From contig NZ_JACJVO010000048.1 of NCBI RefSeq assembly GCF_014212055.1, positions 1 to 56,535 of the forward strand: a stretch of 56,535 nt of DNA, read 5' to 3'. Both the position numbers and the translations under genes were made by a program. Under the pieces are notes generated by a model. The model made no database searches and was not told the DNA's origin. It was given only the letters and a program-made list of their open reading frames with translations. Each line of letters starts with the position of its first letter. Position 1 is the first letter of the stretch. Below, in pieces: positions 1 to 7,532 of this stretch. The DNA comes from Cohnella zeiphila. GTDB lineage: Bacteria; Bacillota; Bacilli; Paenibacillales; Paenibacillaceae.

Positions 1-1936
1 CCGCCGCTCCGCGGGCGCCGCGGCGGCGGGAACCCCCGGCCGCCTCCGCAGCCGGCCGGGCGAAAGCGGTCTTGACCGCGGGCTGCTGGACGCGCACCTT
101 GTCGACGATCTGCACCGTGAACCGCTTCACCTGGTTCATGAACTGCTCCGCCGACGCCTGCCCGCGCGCGATCTCGTTCAGCCGGCGCTCCCACTGGCCG
201 GTCATCTCCGGCGACGTGAGCAGCTCCACGCCCGCTCCGCGGATAAGCTCGACCGCCGTGCGGCCTTTGGCCGTGATGACGATCTTCTTGCCCTGCATGT
301 CGATGTATCCGACATTCTTCAGCCGCTCGATCGTCGCCGCCCGCGTCGCGGGCGTGCCGAGCCCGCTGTCCTTCATCGCGTCGCGCAGCTCCTCGTCCTC
401 GATCTGCTTGCCCGCGCTCTCCATCGCCTTGAGCAGCGTTCCTTCCGTATACGCCTTCGGCGGCTGCGTCTCCTTCTCCTTCACTTCGGCGTCGGCGCAA
501 TGCACCGGCTGCGAAGCGTCGAGCTCGAAAACGCCGTCCGTCTCCTCTTCCTCGTCTTCTTTCTCCTCGGCGTCGGCCTTTTTGCGGCTCCCTTTCCTTT
601 GGGCCGATCCGCCGCCCTCATCCGCTCCGCCCTCGTAGATGACCTTCCAGCCGAGCGAGAGCAGCTGCTTGATCGTCGTCTTGAAGCGCTCCTCCTCCAC
701 GAGGGTCAGCACCGTATGCACCTTATACTCCGCCGCCGGATAGAAATGCGACAGGAATCGCCGCACGATCAGGTCGTAAATTTTGCGCTCGTCCGGGCTG
801 AGCGCGCCCGCCCGCTTCATCGTCGGCAGGATCGCATGGTGGTCTTCGACCTTGGCCGGGTTGCACACCGCCTTGTTGTTCTTATGGACGAAGCGCTTCT
901 CGGCCTTCTCGCAGATGGACGCATACTCCTGCGTACTCCGAAGCGAATCGAGGATGCGGTGCATCTCGGGAATGTTCTGATCGTTCACGTAGTTGCTGTT
1001 CGTGCGCGGGTACGAGATGACCTTGTGCTTTTCATAGAGCGCCTGAGCCGTGTCGAGCGTCTTTTTGGCCGAAAAACCGTACTTGCCGTTCGCCTCCCGC
1101 TGCAGCAGCGTCAGGTCGTACAGCCGGAACGGATATTCCTTCGTATCCTTGACCTCGTAGTTCTCGACGACGCCCGGCTTGTTCTTCACCTTCGCCGCGA
1201 TCTCCTCGGCTTTCTTCGGCTCGGTGATCCGGTCGCCCTGCCACAGTCCGCGATAAATCGTCGTTCCCTGCTCGAAAACGCCGCGGACCTCATAAAACTT
1301 CTGGGAATCGAACGCCTCGATCAGCTTCTGCCGGTCGTAGATGAGCGCCAGCACCGGCGTCTGCACCCGCCCGACCGACAGCAGCTCGTTATGCTTCGTC
1401 GTAAAAGCGCGCGAGCCGTTCATTCCGACCAGCCAGTCCGCCTCGCTGCGCGCCCGCGCCGCCTCGGTCAGGTTGGCGTACTCCGTCTCGTCCTTCAGCT
1501 CCTCGAAGCCCCTGCGAATCGTCTCCGCCGTCAGGTCGGAGATCCACAGCCGTCTCGCCGGATGGCGAAGCTTCAGATGCCGGCGGATAAGCGAGAAAAT
1601 ATGCTGCCCCTCCCGCCCGGCGTCGCATGCGTTGACGAGCGAATCGCACCGCTGCGCCAGCTCCTTGATGATCGCCAGTTGATCCTTCGTTTTCGGATTC
1701 GGCAGCAGCTTGAATTCCTCGGGAATGATCGGCAGGTCTCCGAAATTCCACTTCTTGTACTTCTCGTCGTACCGGTCCGGCTCGGCCAATCCGATCAGGT
1801 GGCCGATCGCCCACGTAATGATGTACCGCTCGCCTTCCAGGTAATTCCGCTTGTTCTGCGCCTTCGGCTCGATGACCGACGCGATGTTCCGGCCCATGTC
1901 CGGCTTCTCCGCGATGACCAGCGTTTTCACGGGCAT
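1..1936 (-). CDS. topB: DNA topoisomerase III, 3' end cut by window edge
   Basis: Type IA topoisomerase that relaxes and decatenates DNA by cutting one strand through a tyrosine-phosphate bond. 645 codons are visible, read from ATG at 1936 behind a GAAAGGA ribosome binding site, and the frame is still open at base 1. The N-terminus (MPVKTLVIAEKPDMGRNIA) is the Toprim start with the usual Glu-Lys. The catalytic motif ISYPRTNSNYV places Tyr309 where TopB proteins carry it; the family norm is YPRTDS, so Asp-to-Asn after PRT is a small deviation. The visible C-terminus runs into an Ala/Gly/Arg-rich stretch, which suggests a flexible or basic tail beyond the window. It is divergent from the DUF421 gene. 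The family assignment is secure; the true C-terminus is unknown. Confidence 0.95.
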   Translation of the reverse strand, partial: MPVKTLVIAEKPDMGRNIASVIEPKAQNKRNYLEGERYIITWAIGHLIGLAEPDRYDEKYKKWNFGDLPIIPEEFKLLPNPKTKDQLAIIKELAQRCDSLVNACDAGREGQHIFSLIRRHLKLRHPARRLWISDLTAETIRRGFEELKDETEYANLTEAARARSEADWLVGMNGSRAFTTKHNELLSVGRVQTPVLALIYDRQKLIEAFDSQKFYEVRGVFEQGTTIYRGLWQGDRITEPKKAEEIAAKVKNKPGVVENYEVKDTKEYPFRLYDLTLLQREANGKYGFSAKKTLDTAQALYEKHKVISYPRTNSNYVNDQNIPEMHRILDSLRSTQEYASICEKAEKRFVHKNNKAVCNPAKVEDHHAILPTMKRAGALSPDERKIYDLIVRRFLSHFYPAAEYKVHTVLTLVEEERFKTTIKQLLSLGWKVIYEGGADEGGGSAQRKGSRKKADAEEKEDEEEETDGVFELDASQPVHCADAEVKEKETQPPKAYTEGTLLKAMESAGKQIEDEELRDAMKDSGLGTPATRAATIERLKNVGYIDMQGKKIVITAKGRTAVELIRGAGVELLTSPEMTGQWERRLNEIARGQASAEQFMNQVKRFTVQIVDKVRVQQPAVKTAFARPAAEAAGGSRRRGARGAA

Positions 1937-2102
1937 GTTCCTTTCGGGTTCCTCTTTTCTATTATTCTACCATACCGTTCTTGCATTCGGCCTGTCCTGC
2001 TTTACGGATCGCCGATCCCCCGGCTGCCGTTCGCCGCCGCGTATCCCCAAAGGGACCGACGGGCAAAATGAGGCAAACGTTCCGGAACGAAGGGGATGGG
2101 CC

Positions 2103-2810
2103 ATGGAGACGATCGGGATCACGACGCTCCGGACGCTGCTCGGATTCGCGTTCCTGCTGCTGCTCACGAGAATACTCGGCAAGAAGCAACTCGGGCAGGT
2201 TACCTATTTCACCTATATCACGGGGATCGCTCTCGGCAATATCGCGGGCGAGCTGGCGGTCTCCCACAGCATAAGCGTCCTGGCGGGGATGACCGGACTC
2301 GCGGTCTGGGCGATGCTGACGCTGGCGATCGAGCTGATCAGCCTCAAATCTCCCAAGGCGCGGGTGCTGCTGGACGGGGAACCGGCAATCGTCATCAAGA
2401 AGGGCCGGATCGAGGAGAGAGCCCTTCGGAAAAGCAAGCTGAACATGGACGACTTGACGATGCTGCTGCGGGACAAGGACGTGTTCAATATCCGTGAGGT
2501 CGATTACGCGATTTTTGAGCCGAACGGCCGGCTCAGCGTGTTGAAGAAGCAGAAGGAGGAGTCCGTCAAGAAGAAGGACCTGCAGATCGCGCCGCAGCCC
2601 CGCCCTTACCTGCCCACCGAGCTGATCGTCGACGGCAAAGTCGTCGCCCGGAATTTGCAGGAATGGGGCCTGAACCGCGAATGGCTGGATCGCCAGTTGG
2701 AGAAGTCGGGAGCTCGTTCGGTCGAAGACGTATTTTACGCGGAGCTGGAGAGCGACGGCAGCTTGTTTGTCGCAGAGAAGCGGCAGGGTCGAGGAAGCGG
2801 CGGCCTGTAG
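2103..2810 (+). CDS. DUF421 (YetF/YcaP family) membrane protein
   Basis: A 235-residue member of the DUF421 family, typified by Bacillus YetF, YdfS and YrbG. The N-terminal ~85 residues form three hydrophobic helices (LRTLLGFAFLLLLTRILG, then TGIALGNIAGE, then LAGMTGLAVWAMLTLAIELI). They are followed by the cytoplasmic domain with the typical LLDGEPAIVIKKGRI segment and NMDDLTMLLRDKDVFNIREVDYAIFE. The ATG at 2103 is preceded by AAGGGGA; longer in-frame starts upstream would add a non-family N-terminus. Some YetF-type proteins are linked to spore membrane stability, but the role of this one is not fixed by its context. The MerR remnant begins at its stop codon. Confidence 0.85.
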   Translation: METIGITTLRTLLGFAFLLLLTRILGKKQLGQVTYFTYITGIALGNIAGELAVSHSISVLAGMTGLAVWAMLTLAIELISLKSPKARVLLDGEPAIVIKKGRIEERALRKSKLNMDDLTMLLRDKDVFNIREVDYAIFEPNGRLSVLKKQKEESVKKKDLQIAPQPRPYLPTELIVDGKVVARNLQEWGLNREWLDRQLEKSGARSVEDVFYAELESDGSLFVAEKRQGRGSGGL

Positions 2811-3197
2811 GGTACACCCCCTTAACGTTCCCCTTCGGTTACGAAGACTCGGATCTCATCGACGTCCCTTCTCCGCCAAACTCGTACCGGATTCGGCCTG
2901 CTTGCGATGTTCGTTCGCATCAGCTTCACGCTGTGCGAATGCGAATTTCGGCTACGATGTTTCAGTATCGGCGTCCCTGACGGGCGTTCGACCGGCTTGC
3001 CGCTGGCCGAAATCAAAGAATACACGGAGCTCTACAAAATCGGGGATCGTACGCTGCCGCAAAGGAAGAAGCTGCCGGCGCGCCAGAAAAGCAAAGTGGA
3101 GGATCAAATCTCGCTGCTCCTGAAAACGCTGGAAAAGCTCAATTACAAGCTGGCGTTAATCGAAATGCAGGAAAATCAATTTGAAAAGCTGCCGTGA
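2810..3197 (+). pseudogene. Decayed MerR-family regulator
   Basis: Remnant of a MerR-type HTH activator. In one frame from 2810 the translation GYTPLTFPFGYEDSDLIDV matches the recognition-helix part of MerR proteins (GVTPxTLRFYEDxGLID). It continues as NSYRIR and then loses the frame. From about 2907 a second frame gives STGLPLAEIKEYTELY and a helical, charged tail (KVEDQISLLLKTLEKLNYKL), the standard MerR dimerisation region. The first part of the HTH and any start codon are missing or overwritten by the end of the DUF421 gene. The 3' piece alone could encode 96 residues but would lack a DNA-binding domain. I read it as a pseudogene with at least one frameshift and a 5' truncation. Confidence 0.65.
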
Positions 3198-3222
3198 GGT
3201 TTCATTCGTTTGCGCATACGAG

Positions 3223-3259
3223 AAAAGACGCCGTCGCGATGACATCATCGCAACGGCGC
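3223..3259 (-). terminator. Rho-independent terminator after ywbE
   Basis: Read on the minus strand, GCGCCGT and GCGATGA pair with TCATCGC and ACGGCGT around a three-base loop with one mismatch, followed by CTTTTC. It lies about 80 bases beyond the ywbE stop. Confidence 0.7.
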
Positions 3260-3336
3260 CCCGGATCGCCACCTGCGCAATCCTGAATTTTCGTTCGTGC
3301 CTCCCTAAGGCCCAAACGCGTACTTTCCTCCCCGCC

Positions 3337-3546
3337 TTACTCCCCGTCGTCCAGGATCGCCTGAACCCGGCCGACCTGGCCGTCCGTCAGGCGAACCTTG
3401 ATGCCGTGCGGGTGAAATGCCGAGTTGGTCAGCAAATCCTTGACCGTTCCGCGCGTCAACGCACCCGTCCGCTGATCCTGCTTGAGAACGATGTCCACCC
3501 TCATGCCCGGACGGACGTCCGCGCGATTTTTTCCGCTGCCTGCCAT
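3337..3546 (-). CDS. ywbE: YwbE family protein
   Basis: A 69-residue protein matching the YwbE family (DUF2196). The hallmarks are RADVRPGMRVDIVLKQDQ and the C-terminal VRLTDGQVGRVQAIL, which resembles a KOW or SH3-like strand pattern. It starts at ATG 3546 behind an AAGGAGCAAGGC ribosome binding site. The family is widespread in Firmicutes and some proteobacteria, is usually 60 to 70 residues long, and has no established biochemical role; small basic KOW-like proteins often bind RNA, but that is inference here. It stands as a single gene between the MerR remnant and the DoxX gene. Confidence 0.85.
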   Translation of the reverse strand: MAGSGKNRADVRPGMRVDIVLKQDQRTGALTRGTVKDLLTNSAFHPHGIKVRLTDGQVGRVQAILDDGE

Positions 3547-3621
3547 GCTGCCTTGCTCCTTCCGTTACCCTTTCCCCAAGTGTAACATGCGGCCGGCGGA
3601 ACCCCAAACGTACGATGCCGA

Positions 3622-3987
3622 TTAGAAAAGGTTCGTCATGTCGCTTGCGTTCAAACTGATCACTACGGCGTTCAGGACGGCGAACACGAGTGCCGGCGAC
3701 GATTTGCCGATCGGGTCCTTCGCGTTGACATGCACGAAAAATGCCGCCAGCATCGTGATCCCGAGCCAGATTCCCGCCCAGGCGTTCGCACCTGCGTACC
3801 AGTAGCCGACGACGAGCGCCGCGGCGCCGAGCAGTTGGACGAAGCCGGTGACGACGCGGAACCATTGCGGCAGCCCGAGATGGGCGAACATATCGGTCCA
3901 GTATTTGGCCCCCGCGACCTTGGCCGATCCGGAGAATACGTAATACGCCACCAGCAAAGATTGCACAACGATCGAGACGATAGTCAT
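3622..3987 (-). CDS. DoxX-like integral membrane protein
   Basis: A 121-residue protein with four predicted membrane helices and the DoxX-like signature SGSAKVAG followed by the amphipathic segment around FAHLGLPQWFRVVTG. The start at ATG 3987 has an AAGGAGGACATTCAA ribosome binding site. It lies 36 bases behind the ECF41-type sigma factor on the same strand, so it is probably the downstream gene of that operon. DoxX-like proteins are often found near redox enzymes and sigma factors of this group; direct function is not established. I see no catalytic residues. Its place after the sigma factor suggests it is the target or modulator of that regulon. Confidence 0.8.
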   Translation of the reverse strand: MTIVSIVVQSLLVAYYVFSGSAKVAGAKYWTDMFAHLGLPQWFRVVTGFVQLLGAAALVVGYWYAGANAWAGIWLGITMLAAFFVHVNAKDPIGKSSPALVFAVLNAVVISLNASDMTNLF

Positions 3988-4023
3988 TTGAATGTCCTCC
4001 TTATTCGAAATGGCTTTTTCCTG

Positions 4024-4899
4024 TCATTCGCTCAAAACGGCCAGTTCGAGCTGCCCCAAGCGAGCCGGATCGGCGATTTGGTCGATTCGGACGATTTTAC
4101 CGTCCGCGTAAGTCAGAGCCAGCACGATCATCAGCTGCCCGCGGGGGGCGATCACGATGCCGACGTCTCCGTTCACGAGCACCGCGCGAGCGGCTTTGGC
4201 GCGTCCGTACGTCAATCTCCGGGCGACGTCCTCCGAGCCGCGGACTTCGCCCGAAGCGTCTCCGGCGGCGGCGCGGTCGTCCCGAAGCACGACGTCCGGC
4301 GCGAGCACCTTCAGCAGCGAGTCGATGTCGCCGGCGCGGGCGGCGGCGAGGAAGGAGTCGACCAGCGACCTCTGCATGCCGAGGTTGGCCTTTGAGGCCG
4401 TCTTCGCTCCTTGCACGCGGCGGCGCGCCCGGCTGGCCAGCTTGCGGGCCGCCGCTTCGTTACGCCCGACGATAGGCGCGATCTCCTCGAACGGCACGGC
4501 GAAAACATCGTGCAGCACGAACGCGATGCGCTCGGCGGGATTCAGCGTGCCGAGCACGACGAGCATCGCGAGGCCGATGGAATCGGCCAGCAGCGCTTCC
4601 TGCTCGGGATCGCCTCCGGCCTTGCGGTCCGCGGCCTGCTTCGCCGCATGAACCTCCATAGACTCTTCGCGCCGCGCCTTCCGCGAGCGTAGAAAGTCGA
4701 GGCACACCCGCGAGACGACCGTCGTCAGCCATCCGCCGATATTTCCGATCTCGCCGGCATCCGTCCGGCTGAGCCTCAGCCACGCCTCTTGGACCGCGTC
4801 GTCCGCATCGCTCAGGGATCCGAGCATTCGGTATGCCAGCGCCTGCAGTCGGGCCCGGTTGGCCTCGAACTGCTCCGCCAACGCTTTGTGTTCGTCCAT
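4024..4899 (-). CDS. ECF41/SigJ-type RNA polymerase sigma factor with fused SnoaL-like domain
   Basis: A 291-residue ECF sigma factor. Residues ~8-75 form region 2 (QALAYRMLGSLSDADDAVQEAWLRL, then the WLTTVVSRVCLDFLRSR helix), residues ~110-165 region 4 (LNPAERIAFVLHDVF and VGRNEAAARKLASRARR), and residues ~175-291 a SnoaL/NTF2-like domain typical of ECF41. In that group the extension replaces an anti-sigma factor and tunes activity. The DGGGK motif expected in the linker is not visible (the equivalent stretch reads VVLRDDRAAAGDASG), and the C-terminal NPDKL motif appears only as ADPARL. A promoter-like ECF41 motif lies upstream, so autoregulation is likely. The DoxX gene follows. Confidence 0.9.
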   Translation of the reverse strand: MDEHKALAEQFEANRARLQALAYRMLGSLSDADDAVQEAWLRLSRTDAGEIGNIGGWLTTVVSRVCLDFLRSRKARREESMEVHAAKQAADRKAGGDPEQEALLADSIGLAMLVVLGTLNPAERIAFVLHDVFAVPFEEIAPIVGRNEAAARKLASRARRRVQGAKTASKANLGMQRSLVDSFLAAARAGDIDSLLKVLAPDVVLRDDRAAAGDASGEVRGSEDVARRLTYGRAKAARAVLVNGDVGIVIAPRGQLMIVLALTYADGKIVRIDQIADPARLGQLELAVLSE

Positions 4900-4937
4900 G
4901 GGCTCCAGCTCCTCTCTTAGTGGGGTCTTGCATGCAT

Positions 4938-4964
4938 GACGGATGTGACCGCGCCGATGTGACC
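4938..4964 (-). promoter_or_regulatory. Candidate ECF41-type autoregulatory promoter
   Basis: On the minus strand, GGTCACA (4958-4964) is followed 16 bases later by CGTC (4938-4941), about 40 bases before the sigma-factor ATG. As I recall it, the ECF41 consensus is TGTCACA with CGTC. A second GGTCACAT copy sits between them. The match is by eye. Confidence 0.55.
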
Positions 4965-5004
4965 GGTCGGCGAAAAAAAATTTTTTCGGCTGTGCGCCCC
5001 TGCG

Positions 5005-5355
5005 TTATTTCTCTTCCAGAAGGAGCCCGAACCGCTTCAACTCTAGAAAAATACCTTCCAGCCGCTTGCCCAGCTCCGTCAACGTATATTCCACCCGGGG
5101 CGGAACTTCGGCATATACGGTCCGCGACACGATGCCGCGGTCCTCCAACTCCCGGAGCCGGACGGACAGCGTCTTCGGACTGATGCCGTCCATAGCCCTC
5201 AGCAAATCCCCGAACCTTCTCGTACCTTCGAGCAACAATTCTCGCAGAATAAAAAAAGTCCATTTCGTTCCGATGACCTCAAGCGCCGAGACGATCGGGC
5301 ACAATTCGTCGGAGTCGTCATGGTCCAAGGTGATCGTTTCCTCCCATGCGTTCAT
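5005..5355 (-). CDS. HxlR-family transcriptional regulator
   Basis: A 116-residue winged-helix regulator of the HxlR/YodB/HypR group. The family core is plain: CPIVSALEVIGTKWTFFILREL, RRFGDLLRAMDGISPKTLSVRLRELEDRGIV and the wing VPPRVEYTLTELGKRL. A single cysteine at residue 19, just before the first core helix, occupies the place of the redox-sensing cysteine in YodB, HypR and CatR. I chose ATG 5355 (AAGGGG, nine-base spacing); a TTG at 5379 with AAAGGAAA is an alternative that adds eight residues. It is divergent from the NADPH dehydrogenase gene, the common arrangement for an electrophile-responsive repressor and its target. Confidence 0.88.
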   Translation of the reverse strand: MNAWEETITLDHDDSDELCPIVSALEVIGTKWTFFILRELLLEGTRRFGDLLRAMDGISPKTLSVRLRELEDRGIVSRTVYAEVPPRVEYTLTELGKRLEGIFLELKRFGLLLEEK

Positions 5356-5400
5356 CCCGGAAAACCCCTTCCGCTTCAATACTTTCCTTTCGGAAATAAT

Positions 5401-5416
5401 GTGAACTTTATATCAC
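5401..5416. promoter_or_regulatory. Possible HxlR operator
   Basis: The gap between the HxlR gene and namA holds GTGA-N8-TCAC, followed by a related GTGAATTAATATGATTAC at 5428-5445. Short AT-rich dyads of this kind are typical of HxlR operators. Assigned only from position and symmetry. Confidence 0.35.
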
Positions 5417-5496
5417 TACTTCCCAGAGTGAATTAATATGATTACAATATCGTCAGACAGGGCAACATGCAATAGAGACAAGAGGAGGAGAGAAAA

Positions 5497-6525
5497 ATGG
5501 CGGCATCCGCTTTATCCAAGGCTTTCTCGATCGGCAGCCTGCAGCTCAAAAACCGGATCGTCATGGCGCCTATGTGCCAATATTCCGTCGACGCCAAGGA
5601 CGGCGTTCCGAACGAATGGCACTACGTTCACTATGTATCCCGCGCGGTCGGAGGCACCGGGCTCATTATCGCGGAGATGACCGACGTCGAGCCGGACGGC
5701 CGGATTTCCGACTACGATCTCGGCCTGTGGTCCGACGAGCACGTGCCCGCTTTTCGCCGAATCGCGGATGAAGTTCATCAATACGGGGCCAAGTTCGGCA
5801 TTCAGATCGCCCATGCCGGACGGAAGGCGGAAGACGCGCCCGTCCCCGTCGGCCCGTCCGACATCCCCGCAGGAGGCCGGTATAAGAAACCTCGGCCGCT
5901 GACCACGCAGGAAGTACGTGAAATGGTCGGCAAGTTCCGCGACGCGGCTCGGCGGGCAATCGAAGCCGGCGTGGACATGATCGAGCTTCACGGCGCGCAC
6001 GGCTACCTGATTCACCAGTTCCACTCGCCCGCCATCAACAACCGCAGCGACGAGTACGGGCAAGACTTGGCGCGGTTCGGAACGGAAGTCATCCAAGCCG
6101 TCAAAAGCGTCATGCCCGCCGGCATGCCGCTGTTCCTGCGCATTTCCGCGATTGAATATATGGAAGGCGGGTACGATCTCGCCCACAGCCTCGAGATCGC
6201 TAAGCGTTACCGCGACGCGGGCGTCGACGTGTTCCACGTCTCGAGCGGCGGCGAAGGACCGCCGGCCGGCGAGCGGAAGCCCGGCAACTATCCGGGCTAC
6301 CAGGTTCCGTTCGCGCGCGCCTATAAGGAGACGCTCGGCGTGCCCGTCATTGCCGTCGGCATGCTGGAGGACCCCGCGCTTGCCGAGGCGACCGTCGCCA
6401 ACGGCGATGCGGACCTCGTCGCCGTCGCCCGCGGCATGCTGCGCGATCCATACTGGGCGCTGAACGCCCTCCGCGCCACCGGCGCGCAGACGGCGCCTCA
6501 GAAGCAATACGAGCGGGCTTACTGA
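5497..6525 (+). CDS. namA: NADPH dehydrogenase, old yellow enzyme family (YqjM-like)
   Basis: An FMN-dependent ene-reductase of 342 residues (B. subtilis YqjM is about 338). It reduces activated C=C bonds of enals, enones, quinones and nitro compounds with NADPH. The YqjM-specific MAPMCQYS places the regulatory Cys and the Tyr at the flavin, and ELHGAHGYLIHQFHSP is the TIM-barrel strand motif. The substrate His-His pair IAHAGRK / HGAHG and the C-terminal VGMLED / LVAVARGMLRDP phosphate-binding segments are present. It starts at ATG 5497 after AGGAGGAGAG. The divergent HxlR regulator with its single N-terminal Cys suggests induction by electrophilic or oxidative stress. Confidence 0.93.
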   Translation: MAASALSKAFSIGSLQLKNRIVMAPMCQYSVDAKDGVPNEWHYVHYVSRAVGGTGLIIAEMTDVEPDGRISDYDLGLWSDEHVPAFRRIADEVHQYGAKFGIQIAHAGRKAEDAPVPVGPSDIPAGGRYKKPRPLTTQEVREMVGKFRDAARRAIEAGVDMIELHGAHGYLIHQFHSPAINNRSDEYGQDLARFGTEVIQAVKSVMPAGMPLFLRISAIEYMEGGYDLAHSLEIAKRYRDAGVDVFHVSSGGEGPPAGERKPGNYPGYQVPFARAYKETLGVPVIAVGMLEDPALAEATVANGDADLVAVARGMLRDPYWALNALRATGAQTAPQKQYERAY

Positions 6526-6534
6526 GCGCGCGCG

Positions 6535-6579
6535 AAAAGGCCGATTCCGGGAGTTTTTCTCCCTGGGGTCGGCCTTTTT
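6535..6579 (+). terminator. Rho-independent terminator after namA
   Basis: AAAAGGCCGA pairs with TCGGCCTTTTT around an inner GGGAG/CTCCC stem, ten bases after the namA stop. The U-run is on the plus strand. Confidence 0.88.
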
Positions 6580-6604
6580 GGCCGTATACCGACTGTCCGG
6601 ATAG

Positions 6605-7215
6605 GTAGGGAAAGCCGAAAAAACGGCTAACGGGCTCTCGTGGTTGAACGAACTGGGAGAGATAACCGCTAATATCGGCTAAAGGAGCCGTATGGCTGCC
6701 CCTGTGGTCGGTTATAGCCGAACATTTCGGATAACGGCACCTCTTTGGAAGCCCACGTGGGCGGAGATAGCCGAGGAAATCGGTCAACTGAACGCGGTGA
6801 CAGATCGGACGGGCGAGGATAGCCGAGATAATCGGTTAAAGGTACCGTGCGAATGTCCGATCAAGTGGAGATAGCTGCAAAAAATCGATTAACCAAACCT
6901 CGCAACAGATGGGACGGGCGAGGATAGCCGAGATAAACGGTTAAAGCTACCGTGCGAATGTCCGAACAGGTGGAGATAGCTGCAAAAAATCGATTAACCA
7001 AGCCTCGCAACAGATGGGACGGGCGAGGATAGCCGAGATAAACGGTTAAAGCTACCGTGCGAATGTCCGAACAGGTGGAGATTGCTGCAAAAGCCGATAA
7101 CCATACCTCGTGACAGTTCGGACAGGCGAGGAAACCGAGAAAATCGGTTGAAGGAACCGTGCGAATGTCCGACCCTGGTGGAGATAGCCCAAAGGATCGG
7201 TTCATGAGACCAGTG
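6605..7215. repeat. Array of twelve degenerate 52-53 bp hairpin repeats
   Basis: The core ATAGCCG-like sequence recurs at 6611, 6662, 6714, 6767, 6819, 6871, 6924, 6976, 7029, 7081, 7132 and 7184, giving spacings of 51-53 bp. Each unit opens with a short dyad such as TAGCCG/CGGTTA, AACCGA/TCGGTT or AGCCG/CGGCT around an A-rich loop, then a 30-base tail ending near GTCCGAACAGG or GGGACGGGC. Units alternate between two versions, so 105 bp dimers are nearly identical at 6819-7080. No gene is supported here: the only long reading frame (minus strand) exists because 105 is a multiple of three. Confidence 0.85.
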
Positions 7216-7231
7216 GCGGCCCAACCGAGCC

Positions 7232-7416
7232 CTAACGAATCTGAGCGGCGCTATTTGGTCCAAATCGGCCGTTTGCAGAATGTAACGAAACCAGATGACC
7301 TTATGGAGCAAAATGCCGCCGCCTTTCTGACATTTTGGAGCCAATAAGGTCGTTTCGTTTCGTTACAGTGAAATCCAATGGCCTCCTAGCCAAATAAGAA
7401 CGCTAGGATTCGTTAG
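7232..7416. repeat. Long imperfect inverted repeat (about 185 bp)
   Basis: The ends CTAACGAATC (7232-7241) and GATTCGTTAG (7407-7416) are inverted. Inside, GTAACGAAAC...GACCTTAT...GGAGCAAAATG (7282-7316) pairs with CATTTTGGAGCCAATAAGGTCGTTTCGTTAC-like sequence (7331-7366). The whole block can fold on itself. It carries no gene and lies just before the helicase terminator. Confidence 0.65.
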
Positions 7417-7487
7417 CGCGAGGGAGACTTTGGGGACACGAGGTGGGAATGGGTGCAGGATAAGCGAACTTGTCGCATCTATAAATA

Positions 7488-7516
7488 CAAAAACCCCCCG
7501 ACCATACGTCGGAGGG
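7488..7516 (-). terminator. Rho-independent terminator after the helicase
   Basis: On the minus strand, CCCTCCGAC and GTCGGGGGG pair around a four-base loop and are followed by TTTTTG, 17 bases beyond the helicase stop codon. Confidence 0.85.
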
Positions 7517-7532
7517 TGCAAATACAGCCGGC

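Noticed and set aside
500..2071. 523-codon open frame on the plus strand
   Set aside because: Antisense to topB, whose frame has the catalytic Tyr motif and full domain order.
6861..7205. 115-codon minus-strand frame with 35-residue repeats
   Set aside because: The repeated peptide follows from 105-bp repeat dimers (a multiple of three). Units outside the dimers break the pattern and no ribosome binding site is seen.
6605..7215. CRISPR array
   Set aside because: There are no constant repeats with unique spacers: the whole 52-bp unit is repeated and no cas gene is near.
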